From: Halopseudomonas pertucinogena | Lineage (GTDB): Bacteria; Pseudomonadota; Gammaproteobacteria; Pseudomonadales; Pseudomonadaceae | Length of the DNA stretch: 64,000 bases | Assembly: GCF_014646575.1 (NCBI RefSeq) | Contig: NZ_BMNN01000001.1 | Span: 434,001-498,000, forward strand | Direction of reading: 5' to 3' | Part shown: in pieces, positions 27,271 to 38,515 of the stretch | Layout: each line of letters opens with the position of its first letter | How positions within the stretch are numbered: position 1 is the first letter of the stretch | The notes under the pieces: generated by a model | Seen by the model: only the letters and a program-made list of their open reading frames with translations | The model's database searches: none | Told to the model about the DNA's origin: nothing | Position numbers and translations under genes: made by a program

Positions 27271-28513
27271 CAGGAGCCTCCTTTTTCGAGTTGGACTGAT
27301 GATCTATCTCCAGCCGGGCGTCCAATGATGCACAGCCCACGAAGTCCGGCTTTCGCGTGTTGATGACATGGAAGATCAGGGCAAAATCCCGCCACTCGTA
27401 ATTCTTGTCCAGATGGGAGTCCAGGCGGGACAGGCTCAGGGCGACCGAGTAGTTGCCCTTGCCGAGATTGGCATCAAAGCGGTAGCTGTAGGTGACCTGC
27501 TCTCCCGCCTTGAGGTCCTCCAGCGGGCGATTGATGCGGTGGGTATTGATGCCATAGATCGGCTGGCCCATCCGGTCCTTGATCATGAAGCCCAGCACCA
27601 GCCGCTCCAGGTCAGTATTGATGTCCACGGTTACCTTCAGGGTGACCGGGGTGCCGGTTTCCAGCACCTCGACGGGCCTGCCCTTGTCATCGAGCAACAC
27701 CACGTCGGCAATGCTGGCCTCGCCGGTTCCGGATATGGTGCGTATGCGGTTGTCGGCCAGGCGCTCCTGGCGGATGGTGTCCTGCTCACGCTCGGCAATC
27801 ATGGCGCTGAAGAAGTCCATGACTTCCTCCGGTGCGCCTTCCAGCGCAACGCGGCCTTTGTCCAGCAACAACGCACGATCACATATGGTCTGGATGGCCT
27901 GACGGTCGTGGGAGACGATCAGCAGCGTGGTGCCCGCCTTGCGAAATTCGCGGATGCGGTCGAAGCTCTTGTGCTGGAAATATGCATCTCCGACCGACAG
28001 CGCTTCGTCGACGATCAGGATGTCGGGGCGGCTGGCGGTCGCCACGCTGAACGCCAGGCGCATCTGCATGCCGCTGGAATAGGTGCGCACCGGCTGGTCC
28101 ATGTACTCGCCGATCTCGGCAAAGGCTTCGATGCCAGGCATCAGCCCGTGCAGCTCTTCCATGCTCCTGCCCAGCAACTGGCCAGCCATGAAAACGTTCT
28201 GACGGCCGGTGAACTCGGGGTGAAAGCCCATCCCCAGTTCCAGCAATGCCGCTACCCGGCCTTGCAGCCTGATGCTGCCGGCGGTTGGCTGCGTGGTACC
28301 GGTAATCATCTTGAGCAGGGTGCTCTTGCCGGCACCATTGACGCCGATGATGCCCAACGCCTCTCCGGGATTGACCTGGAAGTTCACGTCCTGCAGCACC
28401 CAGCGCAGCTGATGACGGGTGGTCCATGGGGTCAGCCATTCGGCCAGTCTGGCCCAGCGTGTCGGGTATTGGCGGTAGGCCTTGCCCAGCCCGGAAACGA
28501 GAATGCTGCTCAT
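27254..28513 (-). CDS. wzt: O-polysaccharide ABC transporter ATPase Wzt
   Basis: A 419-residue ATPase that powers export of the finished D-rhamnan across the inner membrane. It has Walker A GVNGAGKSTL, signature YSSGMQMRLAFS and Walker B ILIVDEALSVGD in the first 240 residues. About 170 further residues form a C-terminal beta-rich domain (VTLKVTVDINTDLERLVLGF, FDANLGKGNYSVALSL), the type that recognises the O-polysaccharide chain end in Wzt proteins. A terminal modification of the chain is therefore likely, in keeping with the methyltransferase genes upstream. It overlaps wzm by one base. Confidence 0.93.
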   Translation of the reverse strand: MSSILVSGLGKAYRQYPTRWARLAEWLTPWTTRHQLRWVLQDVNFQVNPGEALGIIGVNGAGKSTLLKMITGTTQPTAGSIRLQGRVAALLELGMGFHPEFTGRQNVFMAGQLLGRSMEELHGLMPGIEAFAEIGEYMDQPVRTYSSGMQMRLAFSVATASRPDILIVDEALSVGDAYFQHKSFDRIREFRKAGTTLLIVSHDRQAIQTICDRALLLDKGRVALEGAPEEVMDFFSAMIAEREQDTIRQERLADNRIRTISGTGEASIADVVLLDDKGRPVEVLETGTPVTLKVTVDINTDLERLVLGFMIKDRMGQPIYGINTHRINRPLEDLKAGEQVTYSYRFDANLGKGNYSVALSLSRLDSHLDKNYEWRDFALIFHVINTRKPDFVGCASLDARLEIDHQSNSKKEAPDAVSH

Positions 28514-29310
28514 CAGAGTTCATCCACCATTTCGCCTGCGCGCTTGCGAAACAGCGACAGGGCCAGCAGACACAGCAGCACCGAAATCACTGCCATGGGC
28601 CAGAGGGTTTCCCACTGCGGCCAGGTGGCCTGCACGAAAATGGTCTGGTAGCCCTGGATGATTGGCACCATGGGGTTCCACTTCAGCAGCTCCGCTGCGC
28701 CCTGTGGCAGGATGTCGGGAGGATAGATGATCGGCGTGAACCAGAACCAGAACTGCAGGACGATGCCGGTCATCTGCCCCACGTCGCGGAAGAACACGTT
28801 GAGTACCCCCAGGATGATGCCGAGCCCTACGGCAAACACGACCTGGATGAGCAGGATGGGCAGCATGCCCAGTACAACCCAGCCCGGGAAATTGCCTGTA
28901 ACCAGCAGAAAGCCCAGAAAAAGCCCGAAGATGATGGCGAAGTTGAGCAGGGCGTTGAGCACTACCACCAGCGGCAGACAGATCCGCGGGAAGCTGAGCT
29001 TCTTCAGCAGGTTGGCGTGCTCCAGAAATACGGCCTGGCTGCGACCCAGAATCTCGGCGAACAGGCCCCAGGTGAGCAGGCCTGCGCAGAGGTAGATGCC
29101 ATAGGCCAGATCGTTGTCCACGCCCGGCAGGCGCGCCCGCATGAGCTGGGAGAAGATCACCGTGTAGACGATGATCATCGCCAGCGGATTGATGATGGTC
29201 CACAGAGCGCCGAGCAGGGAGTTGCGATAGCGACTCTGGAACTCCCGCTGCACGCTGCCCAGCACGAAGCCGCGGTAATGCCACAGCGAGTTGAGCATGG
29301 CGGCGGACAT
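28513..29310 (-). CDS. wzm: O-polysaccharide ABC transporter permease Wzm
   Basis: A 265-residue ABC-2 type permease with six predicted membrane segments. It shows the family stretch FQSRYRNSLLGALWTIINPL near the N-terminus, then LTWGLFAEILGRS and WFWFTPIIYP. It pairs with Wzt to move lipid-linked D-rhamnan to the periplasm, where WaaL can ligate it. Its ATG overlaps the wbpW stop. An internal Met (MLNSLWHYRG) five codons in is a possible start. Confidence 0.92.
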   Translation of the reverse strand: MSAAMLNSLWHYRGFVLGSVQREFQSRYRNSLLGALWTIINPLAMIIVYTVIFSQLMRARLPGVDNDLAYGIYLCAGLLTWGLFAEILGRSQAVFLEHANLLKKLSFPRICLPLVVVLNALLNFAIIFGLFLGFLLVTGNFPGWVVLGMLPILLIQVVFAVGLGIILGVLNVFFRDVGQMTGIVLQFWFWFTPIIYPPDILPQGAAELLKWNPMVPIIQGYQTIFVQATWPQWETLWPMAVISVLLCLLALSLFRKRAGEMVDEL

Positions 29311-30758
29311 CAGGATACCCTGCCGTACTTGTCATCCAGCCGGACGATATCGTCTTCCCCGAGATATTCGCCGCTCTGCACCTCGATGAGTACCAGGTCG
29401 ATCACGCCCGGGTTGCTCAGCCGATGCCGGTGCCCGGCGGGGATGAAGGTCGACTCGTTGATATTCACCATGCGTGGCTGGTCTGACCCATTGATGATCT
29501 GCGCCATGCCCTGAACGACGATCCAGTGCTCGCTTCGATGGTGATGCATCTGCAGCGACAGGGCTGCGCCGGGCTTGACCACTATGCGCTTGATCTTGAA
29601 GCGGGGGCCTTCTTCCAGCACGGTGTAGCTGCCCCAGGGGCGATTCACCGTGTCGTGCAGGTGATAGGCTGGGTGCTTCTCCTGCTTGAGGCGCTTGGCG
29701 ATGCGGCCGATATCCTGGGCGCGGTCGGCACGGGCGACCAGGACGGCGTCACTGGTGTCGACAATGATCAGATCTTCCACACCCAGGGTGGCAACCAGTC
29801 GGCTTTCGCTGTGAACTATTGTGTTGCGGGTATCTTCCAGCAGCGCGTTGCCATCCACTCGGTTGTTGTGCTCGTCGGCCGGTACAAGTTCGCCGACGGC
29901 GGTCCATGAGCCTATATCGCTCCAGTCGAAGGCGGCCGGTACCACAGCCACCTTGCGGGAGCGTTCCATCAGCGCGTAGTCGATGGAAATATCCGGCAGC
30001 TGCACAAAGCTGTCCTGATGCAGTTCCTGCAGCAGTACACCCCCGCTGTCATGGGCGGGGCTTGCCTCCAGACACTCCCTGGCGGCGGCCAGAATGTCGG
30101 GGGCATGCTCCCTGAGCTCCGCCAGCAAGGTATCTATCCGGAAGCAGAAGATGCCGGCGTTCCACAGGAATCTGCCGCTCTCAAGGTACTCACGGGCGGT
30201 TTCCAGGTCCGGCTTCTCCACGAAGCGGGCCACCTGGTGTCCGCCCCAGTCGTTGAGCGGTTGTCCTGTCTCGATGTAGCCGAAGCCGGTCTCGGCACGG
30301 CTCGGCGGGATGCCGCAGGTGACCAGATATCCTTCCTCGGCCAGCTGCCTGGCATGGTCCATGGTCTGGACGAAGGCGGTTTCATTCTCGATCAGGTGGT
30401 CGGCGGCCATGACCAGCAGCACGCTGTTCTCGCCATGGGTCTCGACAAGGGCAAGCGCGGCATGGGCGATGGCCGCAGCCGTATTGCGGCCCTCCGGCTC
30501 CAGCAGATAGTGCGCCTGATGACGCTCGCCTATGCAGGCTTCCGCCAACTGGTCCTTGCTGGCGAAGTAATGTTCGCGGTTGGTGACGGTCATTATGGTG
30601 CCGCCGCCCGGCAGCAGTGTCGCGGCACGGCGGTAGGTCTTGCCCAGCAGGGTCTGCCCGTCGGGCAGGCGCATGAAGGGCTTCGGATGACCCTCGCGGG
30701 ACACAGGCCACAGACGCGTGCCGGCACCGCCGGAGAGGATGACGGGGATGATCGACAT
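29310..30758 (-). CDS. wbpW: Mannose-1-phosphate guanylyltransferase / mannose-6-phosphate isomerase
   Basis: A 482-residue bifunctional enzyme of the AlgA/WbpW type. The N-terminal GT-A nucleotidyltransferase has LSGGAGTRLWPVSREGHPKP and RFVEKPD. The C-terminal cupin phosphomannose isomerase has LQMHHHRSEHWIVVQG and FIPAGHRHRLSNPG. It supplies GDP-D-mannose for Gmd. The gene sits between gmd and wzm in the usual A-band order, so wbpW is favoured over algA. Length equals that of the family. Confidence 0.92.
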   Translation of the reverse strand: MSIIPVILSGGAGTRLWPVSREGHPKPFMRLPDGQTLLGKTYRRAATLLPGGGTIMTVTNREHYFASKDQLAEACIGERHQAHYLLEPEGRNTAAAIAHAALALVETHGENSVLLVMAADHLIENETAFVQTMDHARQLAEEGYLVTCGIPPSRAETGFGYIETGQPLNDWGGHQVARFVEKPDLETAREYLESGRFLWNAGIFCFRIDTLLAELREHAPDILAAARECLEASPAHDSGGVLLQELHQDSFVQLPDISIDYALMERSRKVAVVPAAFDWSDIGSWTAVGELVPADEHNNRVDGNALLEDTRNTIVHSESRLVATLGVEDLIIVDTSDAVLVARADRAQDIGRIAKRLKQEKHPAYHLHDTVNRPWGSYTVLEEGPRFKIKRIVVKPGAALSLQMHHHRSEHWIVVQGMAQIINGSDQPRMVNINESTFIPAGHRHRLSNPGVIDLVLIEVQSGEYLGEDDIVRLDDKYGRVS

Positions 30759-30760
30759 GC

Positions 30761-32649
<1,889 letters not shown>

Positions 32650-32948
32650 GGTGCCGCCATCCAGTGTCGAGTGGAGAGCGCTCGCTTTGCCGGTCTCCCC
32701 GGGGAGTCGGAGTGACTTTTGCTAAGGACATTCCCGCCGCCTTTTGTTGTTGGAGGTGCGATATCGGGTTAAGTGTCTGTACTACCGTGAGACAATCTCA
32801 GTGGATTAAACGTATGTTTGAATCCCGCTGTCAAGCGCTACCAGCGCAAACGCGGGAAAACTTAGAGTTCCCCCTTTTTCTGAGACGTTGGTCACATTTT
32901 TGATAAATATCGAGCTTTTCAGAGGGCAGACCCTCGTTGGAGATCGGG
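32650..32948. other. Intergenic region upstream of rmd, 299 bp
   Basis: No gene is seen here. It is AT-richer than the coding flanks, holds the rmd promoter, and near 32923-32936 a GAGGG/CCCTC hairpin that might weakly end transcription from the acyltransferase gene. No JUMPstart element was found downstream of the promoter. Confidence 0.5.
32805..32834 (-). promoter_or_regulatory. Candidate sigma-70 promoter of the D-rhamnan operon
   Basis: On the minus strand a perfect -35 TTGACA (32834-32829) is followed after 18 bases by TTTAAT (32810-32805). Transcription would start near 32798 and leave a leader of about 150 bases before rmd. Confidence 0.6.
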
Positions 32949-34070
32949 CTAAGCGGCTTTTCGGGGCTCGGTCAGCTCATCAACCGATTTATGGTTATCT
33001 GCCAACGCCGCCCGGAGTTTCGATTGAGAGTTACGGATTGCCAGAAAAGGTAGCTCCACATAACTGTAGCTCAGGCACGAAAGAGTCACCACTACCGGCA
33101 GGGTGATGGCCAGCAGGGTATAGCGGTCGGGGTTGAATGTGACCAGCAGAATCCAGATCACCGGCCAGTGCCAGAGATAGATACTGTAACAGCGCTGACC
33201 GAAGAAAATGCTGGGTCGGGTGCTGAACAGCCACTTAAAGAAGCTGTTGCGTGGGGAAACCAGTAACAGGGTCAGCATGCTGGAGAGAATAATTGCTGCG
33301 CTCTGCTGCCAGTAAAAATAGGCCATGTCGCGGGGGGTGCCGAAAGCCAGCAGTACCAGATAGGCACAGCTTGCCAATAACAACAGGGCGTGGGGTACCG
33401 GGCGCTGGCTCCATTGCTTCAGTGCTGGATAATAGAGCGCCAGCAGCCCCCCTGCGACGAAGGCGTCCATGCGGGTATCAGGAGCGTAATAGAGTCTCGA
33501 CCACGACGCGCCATTGCCGATCAAGTAGACTTTCCAAAGGGTGCAGGCGCTAGCGATCAATATCAGAAAGGCGGCAATTCCGGATGCATCCCATCTGAAC
33601 TTGAGCAGGATCCAGAACAGTATTGGCCATAACAGATAAAACTGTTCCTCGATAGCAAGGGACCAGGTCTGACCGAAGAGGGTTGGCAAGAAGTAGTTCT
33701 CCAGCTTGGTGAAGTTGGAGACGTACAGCAATGTTGTAATGGCGTCATTGAGTGATGGCACCGGATCTTCCACTACCAATAGTGCGATGGAGGTGAAGAC
33801 TGCGACCACGACGATGAGCACAGGATACAGCCGCATCAGCCGGCGCTTCCAGAAGTCGACAAGGTCTATCCCCCCCCGCTTGGTTATATTGCGCCAGATA
33901 ATGGATGTAATCAGGAAACCGGAGATAACGAAGAATAGCTCCATCAGTATCATGGCGCCTGGAAACCATGGAAGGTTCACATGCGCTAGAAGTACGCCGA
34001 AAGCCATCCAGCCGCGCACGCCATCCAGCGCTGGGTAGTAATTACCCTGATGTGTGTTCACGGTATTCAC
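32949..34070 (-). CDS. Acyltransferase family 3 (OafA/YrhL type), with G8 tract
   Basis: A 373-residue integral membrane acyltransferase, likely O-acetylating a sugar of the surface glycan. It has ALDGVRGWMAFGVLLAHVN, ELFFVISGFLITSI, TLFGQTWSLAIEEQFYLLWP and WHWPVIWILL, with about ten membrane segments. The catalytic His is probably in the first helix (LLAHV). GTG at 34070 is given as the start; a GTG nine bases on has the better ribosome site. A run of eight G at 33877-33870 falls in the codons for KRGGID near residue 66. It is intact but placed where a slip would abolish the protein. Confidence 0.85.
   Translation of the reverse strand: MNTVNTHQGNYYPALDGVRGWMAFGVLLAHVNLPWFPGAMILMELFFVISGFLITSIIWRNITKRGGIDLVDFWKRRLMRLYPVLIVVVAVFTSIALLVVEDPVPSLNDAITTLLYVSNFTKLENYFLPTLFGQTWSLAIEEQFYLLWPILFWILLKFRWDASGIAAFLILIASACTLWKVYLIGNGASWSRLYYAPDTRMDAFVAGGLLALYYPALKQWSQRPVPHALLLLASCAYLVLLAFGTPRDMAYFYWQQSAAIILSSMLTLLLVSPRNSFFKWLFSTRPSIFFGQRCYSIYLWHWPVIWILLVTFNPDRYTLLAITLPVVVTLSCLSYSYVELPFLAIRNSQSKLRAALADNHKSVDELTEPRKAA
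33870..33877 (-). repeat. G8 homopolymer (coding strand) in the acyltransferase gene
   Basis: Eight consecutive G on the coding strand lie early in the gene, in frame. It is the longest G/C run I found in the window. Gain or loss of one G would truncate the acyltransferase within its second membrane helix region. Confidence 0.75.
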
Positions 34071-34162
34071 CTGTTTTTATTTTTCTTGAGTGCTGATATT
34101 GGTGAGGGACGTTCTCAGCGCCGCCCTTAAAGCAGTGGGCCGTTTCCGCATGGCTCACGATG

Positions 34163-35032
34163 TCACAGCGGTTTGCGAGCGATAATCGCCTGGCTCTTCG
34201 GCAAGGCCTTATCGAGGGCCTGTTTGATACGCGGCCCATCGCGCATGGTCAGCAGGGTCTCCCAGGTGCGCCCCCATTGTTCAAGCAGCGGATGCCACGG
34301 GTCAGTCAACTCCTGATCGCAGGTCCAGAAAAAGGCCCAGAATACCGACCAGAAGAATCCATAGCTGGCTTGCTTCTCGATGATGAGTCCCGATTCGCTT
34401 ACCAACTTGGCAAAGTCCTCACCGGAAAAGATATTGATATGGTTAGGCTTCTCGAAATACATCTGTGGAGCGACCGTCTGTTGAACCGTCTCGCTTCTGA
34501 TGTCGGGTACGCTGAGCAGATAGAGGGCGCCGGGCTTGCCCACGCGAACCAGCTCTGCCAGGAAGTCTGCTGGGCTGTCGACATGCTCCATCACTTCCAT
34601 CGCCACCACTTTATCGAAGTGGTTGTCCGGCAGCGGCAGGGGGCTGGCGTCACTGACGAGGGGGTGGATCCCACGTGCTGCCGTACCCCGCAGGCGCTGC
34701 TCCGCCTCGCGAATCTTATCCGCGTCCACATCGACAAACGTCACCTCAGCGCCCTGGTTGGCGCAGAAATGGACAAAATTGCCGTCACCGCAGCCGACGT
34801 CCAGCACATGGTCCTCGGCTGCCACCGTGAAACCGCTGAAGAGCTCTCCCGTTTCCTTGTGGAACCAGCCGCTGAGGTAAGCGTCGCGGAGGGTGAAGTC
34901 CGTGGCTGGGGCGGCATCTACGGCGTCTGGCACCGGTTCGATAACAGCGCGGACGTCTGTTGCTGTCGAGGCGGCCGGCTCGGCAGCCACTTCCTGAGGT
35001 CCAGACAGCATGCGTTTCAAGGCGGCGAACAT
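34163..35032 (-). CDS. SAM-dependent methyltransferase, first copy
   Basis: A 289-residue class I methyltransferase with motif I VLDVGCGDGNFVHF, motif II TFVDVDADKI and VVAMEVMEHVDSPADFL. The C-terminal part (YFEKPNHINIF, SYGFFWSVFW, ALPKSQAIIARKP) is shared with the copy at 36213-37073. It probably methylates a sugar of the D-rhamnan or its cap; P. aeruginosa has similar genes beside rmd. ATG at 35032 has AGGAGA upstream and is preferred over the longer frame. The first 50 residues are Ala/Val/Pro-rich linker. Confidence 0.82.
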   Translation of the reverse strand: MFAALKRMLSGPQEVAAEPAASTATDVRAVIEPVPDAVDAAPATDFTLRDAYLSGWFHKETGELFSGFTVAAEDHVLDVGCGDGNFVHFCANQGAEVTFVDVDADKIREAEQRLRGTAARGIHPLVSDASPLPLPDNHFDKVVAMEVMEHVDSPADFLAELVRVGKPGALYLLSVPDIRSETVQQTVAPQMYFEKPNHINIFSGEDFAKLVSESGLIIEKQASYGFFWSVFWAFFWTCDQELTDPWHPLLEQWGRTWETLLTMRDGPRIKQALDKALPKSQAIIARKPL

Positions 35033-36207
35033 GATTCTCTCCTGCTGGGTGGTATTACTGGTGTAGCTAACGTTGAAGATGCCGGGCCTGAATGATGGCT
35101 GGCGAGGCCTGCGGCTATCGCAGCGCCCCGGCGCCGGAGCGGCAACTCCACCCATCGGTAATTGAGCTCGGCGCAGACCAGTATCAGCATGGCGGCTACC
35201 GCAATATGAAAGTGCAATTGTTCCGGGCCGGCGACCGCGCCGGGATGCAATCGCATCCAGATCTCGCGGGTGAGGAAGAACGCCGGAATATGGATCAGGT
35301 AGATGGCGTAGGAGCGCGCTCCGATCCAGACGAAGAGGGAGCGGATGGGGGCCGGCAGGAAGAGGTCGTCATTGTAGGAGGCCATCCATACCAGCAGGGC
35401 GCTGAGAAGCGCGACCAGGCTCATCCTGTGACTTGCTATGCGCAGCTCGTCCGAGCCCAGCAGTGCCAGGGAAACCAGAATCAGCAGCAATGGCAGCGCG
35501 CCCCGGAGCGGGAGCAGTTTGAGGAACTCCGGCCGGGCCAGCTGATAGCTGGGCTGCCGGCTCCAGATAGCGAGCAGGACTCCCAGCAGCATGCCATCGC
35601 AGCGAAAAACCATCATCGCCATGCTCCGCTCCTGCACCAACTGGTAGAGCACGATGCCCAGCAACACCGGTACCAGCCAGCGACGGGACAGCAGGACGAT
35701 AATCGGCAACAACAAATAGAACTGCTCCTCCAGAGAGAGACTCCAGTACACGAAGCTGGCGCCGTATTCGCTGCGCATGAAGGTTTCCAGAAAGCGCAGG
35801 TTGGCAATATGCAGGAAGCCCGCCACGGTAGCTTCCAGGTTGGCGCGTAAACTGCCGAAGGTGCCACTGTCGCGGAACAGGATGGCGCCCAGAAGCATCA
35901 GCAGCAGCCACAGCCATGCCGACGGCAACAGGCGCCACGCCCGTCGGATCCAGAATGCCAGGGTGACCCGGGCAGCATCGAGCTGGATTCCGGCCGATTG
36001 CAGTTGGGGAAGAAGCGACCTGGCGATCACGAACCCGGAGATAACGAAAAACAGGTCCACTCCTACCCAGCCGCCAAAATACACCGCGAGCCGCTCAAGG
36101 CCCGGGGACGTCCAGGTGAAGAGATTGTCCCGCGCGTGATGGACAACCACGCCGATAACGGCCAGCGCGCGGAGTACTTCTATGTCGAGGATCCGGTCTC
36201 TGCCCAT
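35017..36207 (-). CDS. Acyltransferase family 3, second copy
   Basis: A 396-residue membrane acyltransferase: ILDIEVLRALAVIGVVVHHA (likely catalytic His), GVDLFFVISGFVIARSLLP, FVYWSLSLEEQFYLLLPI and GARSYAIYLIHIPAFF. It is only distantly like the copy at 32949-34070 and so is not a recent duplicate. The ATG at 36207 begins 5 bp after the upstream methyltransferase stop. The 3' end overlaps the next methyltransferase by 16 bp. Substrate unknown, probably an O-polysaccharide sugar. Confidence 0.85.
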   Translation of the reverse strand: MGRDRILDIEVLRALAVIGVVVHHARDNLFTWTSPGLERLAVYFGGWVGVDLFFVISGFVIARSLLPQLQSAGIQLDAARVTLAFWIRRAWRLLPSAWLWLLLMLLGAILFRDSGTFGSLRANLEATVAGFLHIANLRFLETFMRSEYGASFVYWSLSLEEQFYLLLPIIVLLSRRWLVPVLLGIVLYQLVQERSMAMMVFRCDGMLLGVLLAIWSRQPSYQLARPEFLKLLPLRGALPLLLILVSLALLGSDELRIASHRMSLVALLSALLVWMASYNDDLFLPAPIRSLFVWIGARSYAIYLIHIPAFFLTREIWMRLHPGAVAGPEQLHFHIAVAAMLILVCAELNYRWVELPLRRRGAAIAAGLASHHSGPASSTLATPVIPPSRRESCSPP

Positions 36208-36212
36208 GCGAG

Positions 36213-37073
36213 TCAGCCCGCGGGTTTGCGTGCGATGAAGATCCGGCTCTTGGGCAGCGCCTTGTCCAAAGCCTCTCGCAGGGGCGCTGCTTCCGGCAGG
36301 CTGATCAGGCGAGCCCATACCGAGGTCCAGTCGTCCAGCAGCGGGTAGTAGGGCGGCCTGGTGCAGTCATGGCTGATCGCCTCCGGCTGATTCCCGGCCG
36401 CCTTGGTACATACCCAGTACATGCACATCCACAGATTCCAGAAAAAGCCGTAACTGGTGTGCTCGACGATCTCCAGCCCGGTATCAGTGATAAGTCGCGC
36501 AAGTTCTGCCGGCTCAAAGATATGGATGTGGTTGGGTTTGCGAAAATACCCCGGTGGCGCAATCGGAAGCTGCAAGCGCTCGGCTGAGGCATCGGGAACC
36601 GAGATCAGATACAGCGCGCCTGGTCTGCCGATCCGCGCCAGCTCCTTGAGGATGGCTGCGGGGTCGTCCACATGCTCCAGCATTTCCATGGCTATTACCC
36701 GGGTGGCGAAGCCTTCCTCCAGCGGGAGCGGATTGCAGTCGGTCACCAGCCCGCGAGGTGCGCGGGCTGGTGTGTCCCGCATGCGCTCATCGAGCGCGGC
36801 AATATTTGACGGGTCGACATCGCAGTACACCACCTGCGCTCCGAGGCGGGCACAGAACAGGCTGGCGCCGCCGGCACCGCAACCGACGTCCACTACGACA
36901 TCATCAGGACCGATCGGAACGCCTCGGAATAGCTCACCGGTATCGTTCTGGTACCAGCCGGCGCCGACCGCGTCGCTCAGGCCGGTATTGCGGGCATCAT
37001 GGAAATCAGGGTCGCTCGCCGCCTTGTGCTCCCACTCTGCGAGGCTGGGTACGCGTATCCAGGTAGGAATCAT
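36213..37073 (-). CDS. SAM-dependent methyltransferase, second copy
   Basis: A 286-residue class I methyltransferase with VVVDVGCGAGGASLFCA, VVYCDVDPSN and VIAMEMLEHVDDPAA. It shares the tail ALDKALPKSRIFIARKP and the PNHIHIF stretch with the first copy. It lacks that copy's Ala-rich N-terminal linker. The ATG overlaps the stop of the upstream glycosyltransferase. It would act in the cytoplasm on a nucleotide sugar or on the growing chain. Confidence 0.83.
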   Translation of the reverse strand: MIPTWIRVPSLAEWEHKAASDPDFHDARNTGLSDAVGAGWYQNDTGELFRGVPIGPDDVVVDVGCGAGGASLFCARLGAQVVYCDVDPSNIAALDERMRDTPARAPRGLVTDCNPLPLEEGFATRVIAMEMLEHVDDPAAILKELARIGRPGALYLISVPDASAERLQLPIAPPGYFRKPNHIHIFEPAELARLITDTGLEIVEHTSYGFFWNLWMCMYWVCTKAAGNQPEAISHDCTRPPYYPLLDDWTSVWARLISLPEAAPLREALDKALPKSRIFIARKPAG

Positions 37074-38515
37074 GCTGGGGAGTTCTCCGGTTCCGATTGA
37101 AGGAAGTGTTCGAGTCGGGACATTGCGCTTTGAATCGAACAGTGCTCACGCAGACGGCTGACCGCAGCCATGGACATCTGCTCATATCTTTCGGGGTGAT
37201 GACGGTAGCAATCAAATGCATCGCGGTAAGCGGCGCGCAGGGAGCACCAGTCGATCTGCTGGCGGAGAGTGCGGTAAGCGATACGCGGGTCATGGGGCCA
37301 CATGGTGGCGTCTGCCCAGCTGTTCACCACGAACGCGACGTCTTCGTCGATATAGTCAGCCAGCGCGGAATGATCGGGCGCCACAGCGGGTTTGCCAAAC
37401 GACAGATACTCCATGAGCGGCAGGCATTGTCCTTCGCCATAGGAAGCATTCAAGGCGAAATGGCTGCGTTGCATGAGCCTCAGGTAGGCATCGTCATCCA
37501 GGAAGCCGTGGAGGAAAACAACGCGACAACGGAAGCGAGGAAGTTTGGGCAGCACCATCAGAAGGCTCTCCAAGGCTTCCTCGTGGTTACGGTGTCCGAG
37601 TTTGAACACCAGCGTGGCTTCAGGTTCATCGCGAAACTCGGTGCAGAACGCGGTGAGCATGTCCACCCAGTTCTTCCGGCCATCCATCGGATTGAACAGA
37701 GCAGTGAAGACGACGCCGCTGAGCCGCAGCTCCCGTCGGCCCAGTTGCCAGGGATCGTTACGTGTCGCCCATGCATCCAGCTTCTGTTTCCAGTGGTCGG
37801 GCACGCGGTTGGACATGACCTGTTGGTACCAGGCCACCATGTATTCGAGCGTGATGCGGCTGATGCTTTTCGGGGCCCGATGGAAACCCTTGTTTTCATC
37901 GATGGGGATAAGCCCCCGCGCTTCGGCGACGGCGCGGATAATATCCTGTTCTGTCGGTAGCCAGCGTTCGAGCCCGGGGTCATGGGTGTCGAAAATGGTG
38001 CCGCGGGTCACTCTGATCGAATCGTCCCCTTGATCGAGCAGCGTTCCGCGTAGTGCGGCCACTCGATCCCACAGGGGCGCAGGGATGGCCGTAACCGGAT
38101 AATCCTCTCCCATCAGTTGGCGCACCACGCTTGCGCTCTGCTCGGAATGCACAATCGCGCCGGCGCACTGCCGCAGACACCAGCCCCAGTCATGTTCTGG
38201 TCGGTCATCCCACCAGGCTTCGCAGGGCATGCTGCTGAATTCCCAGGCGAACACCGGAATGGTCGGGCAGGCGAGTCCCAGACAGGTGAGGTGTGGAGGA
38301 GAAAAACTCAGGAATACGCAGTCTTGACCTTGTCGGAGTGCGGCCTCATAAATGGGATCGACTTCCGTAGCAGGATCTTCTACCTGCTGCACTTCACCGA
38401 ACTGACGCAGTAGCGGCAGGAACTCGCGGAGCACAAAATAATAGCTGTATTCGGGTTCACCAAAATTATTGAATACTGTTTCGGCATTCATCGCCGAGTA
38501 CACCAGGATCTTCAT
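37070..38515 (-). CDS. GT4-like glycosyltransferase, intact copy
   Basis: A 481-residue GT-B protein with MKILVYSAMNAETVFNNFGE, TIPVFAWEFSSMP, VVFTALFNPMDGRKNWVDML, HGFLDDDAYLRLM and the donor motif NASYGEGQCLPLMEYLSFGKP. It is a clear paralogue of the frameshifted gene just upstream on the same strand. Together with the methyltransferases it resembles the set beside rmd in P. aeruginosa (PA5455-PA5459), linked to methylated rhamnose in the common antigen. The sugar specificity is not known. Confidence 0.82.
   Translation of the reverse strand: MKILVYSAMNAETVFNNFGEPEYSYYFVLREFLPLLRQFGEVQQVEDPATEVDPIYEAALRQGQDCVFLSFSPPHLTCLGLACPTIPVFAWEFSSMPCEAWWDDRPEHDWGWCLRQCAGAIVHSEQSASVVRQLMGEDYPVTAIPAPLWDRVAALRGTLLDQGDDSIRVTRGTIFDTHDPGLERWLPTEQDIIRAVAEARGLIPIDENKGFHRAPKSISRITLEYMVAWYQQVMSNRVPDHWKQKLDAWATRNDPWQLGRRELRLSGVVFTALFNPMDGRKNWVDMLTAFCTEFRDEPEATLVFKLGHRNHEEALESLLMVLPKLPRFRCRVVFLHGFLDDDAYLRLMQRSHFALNASYGEGQCLPLMEYLSFGKPAVAPDHSALADYIDEDVAFVVNSWADATMWPHDPRIAYRTLRQQIDWCSLRAAYRDAFDCYRHHPERYEQMSMAAVSRLREHCSIQSAMSRLEHFLQSEPENSPA

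Noticed and set aside
32835-32845. GGTAGCG resembling part of an ops/JUMPstart element near rmd
   Set aside because: It lies upstream of the best promoter and so would not be transcribed; JUMPstart must be in the leader.
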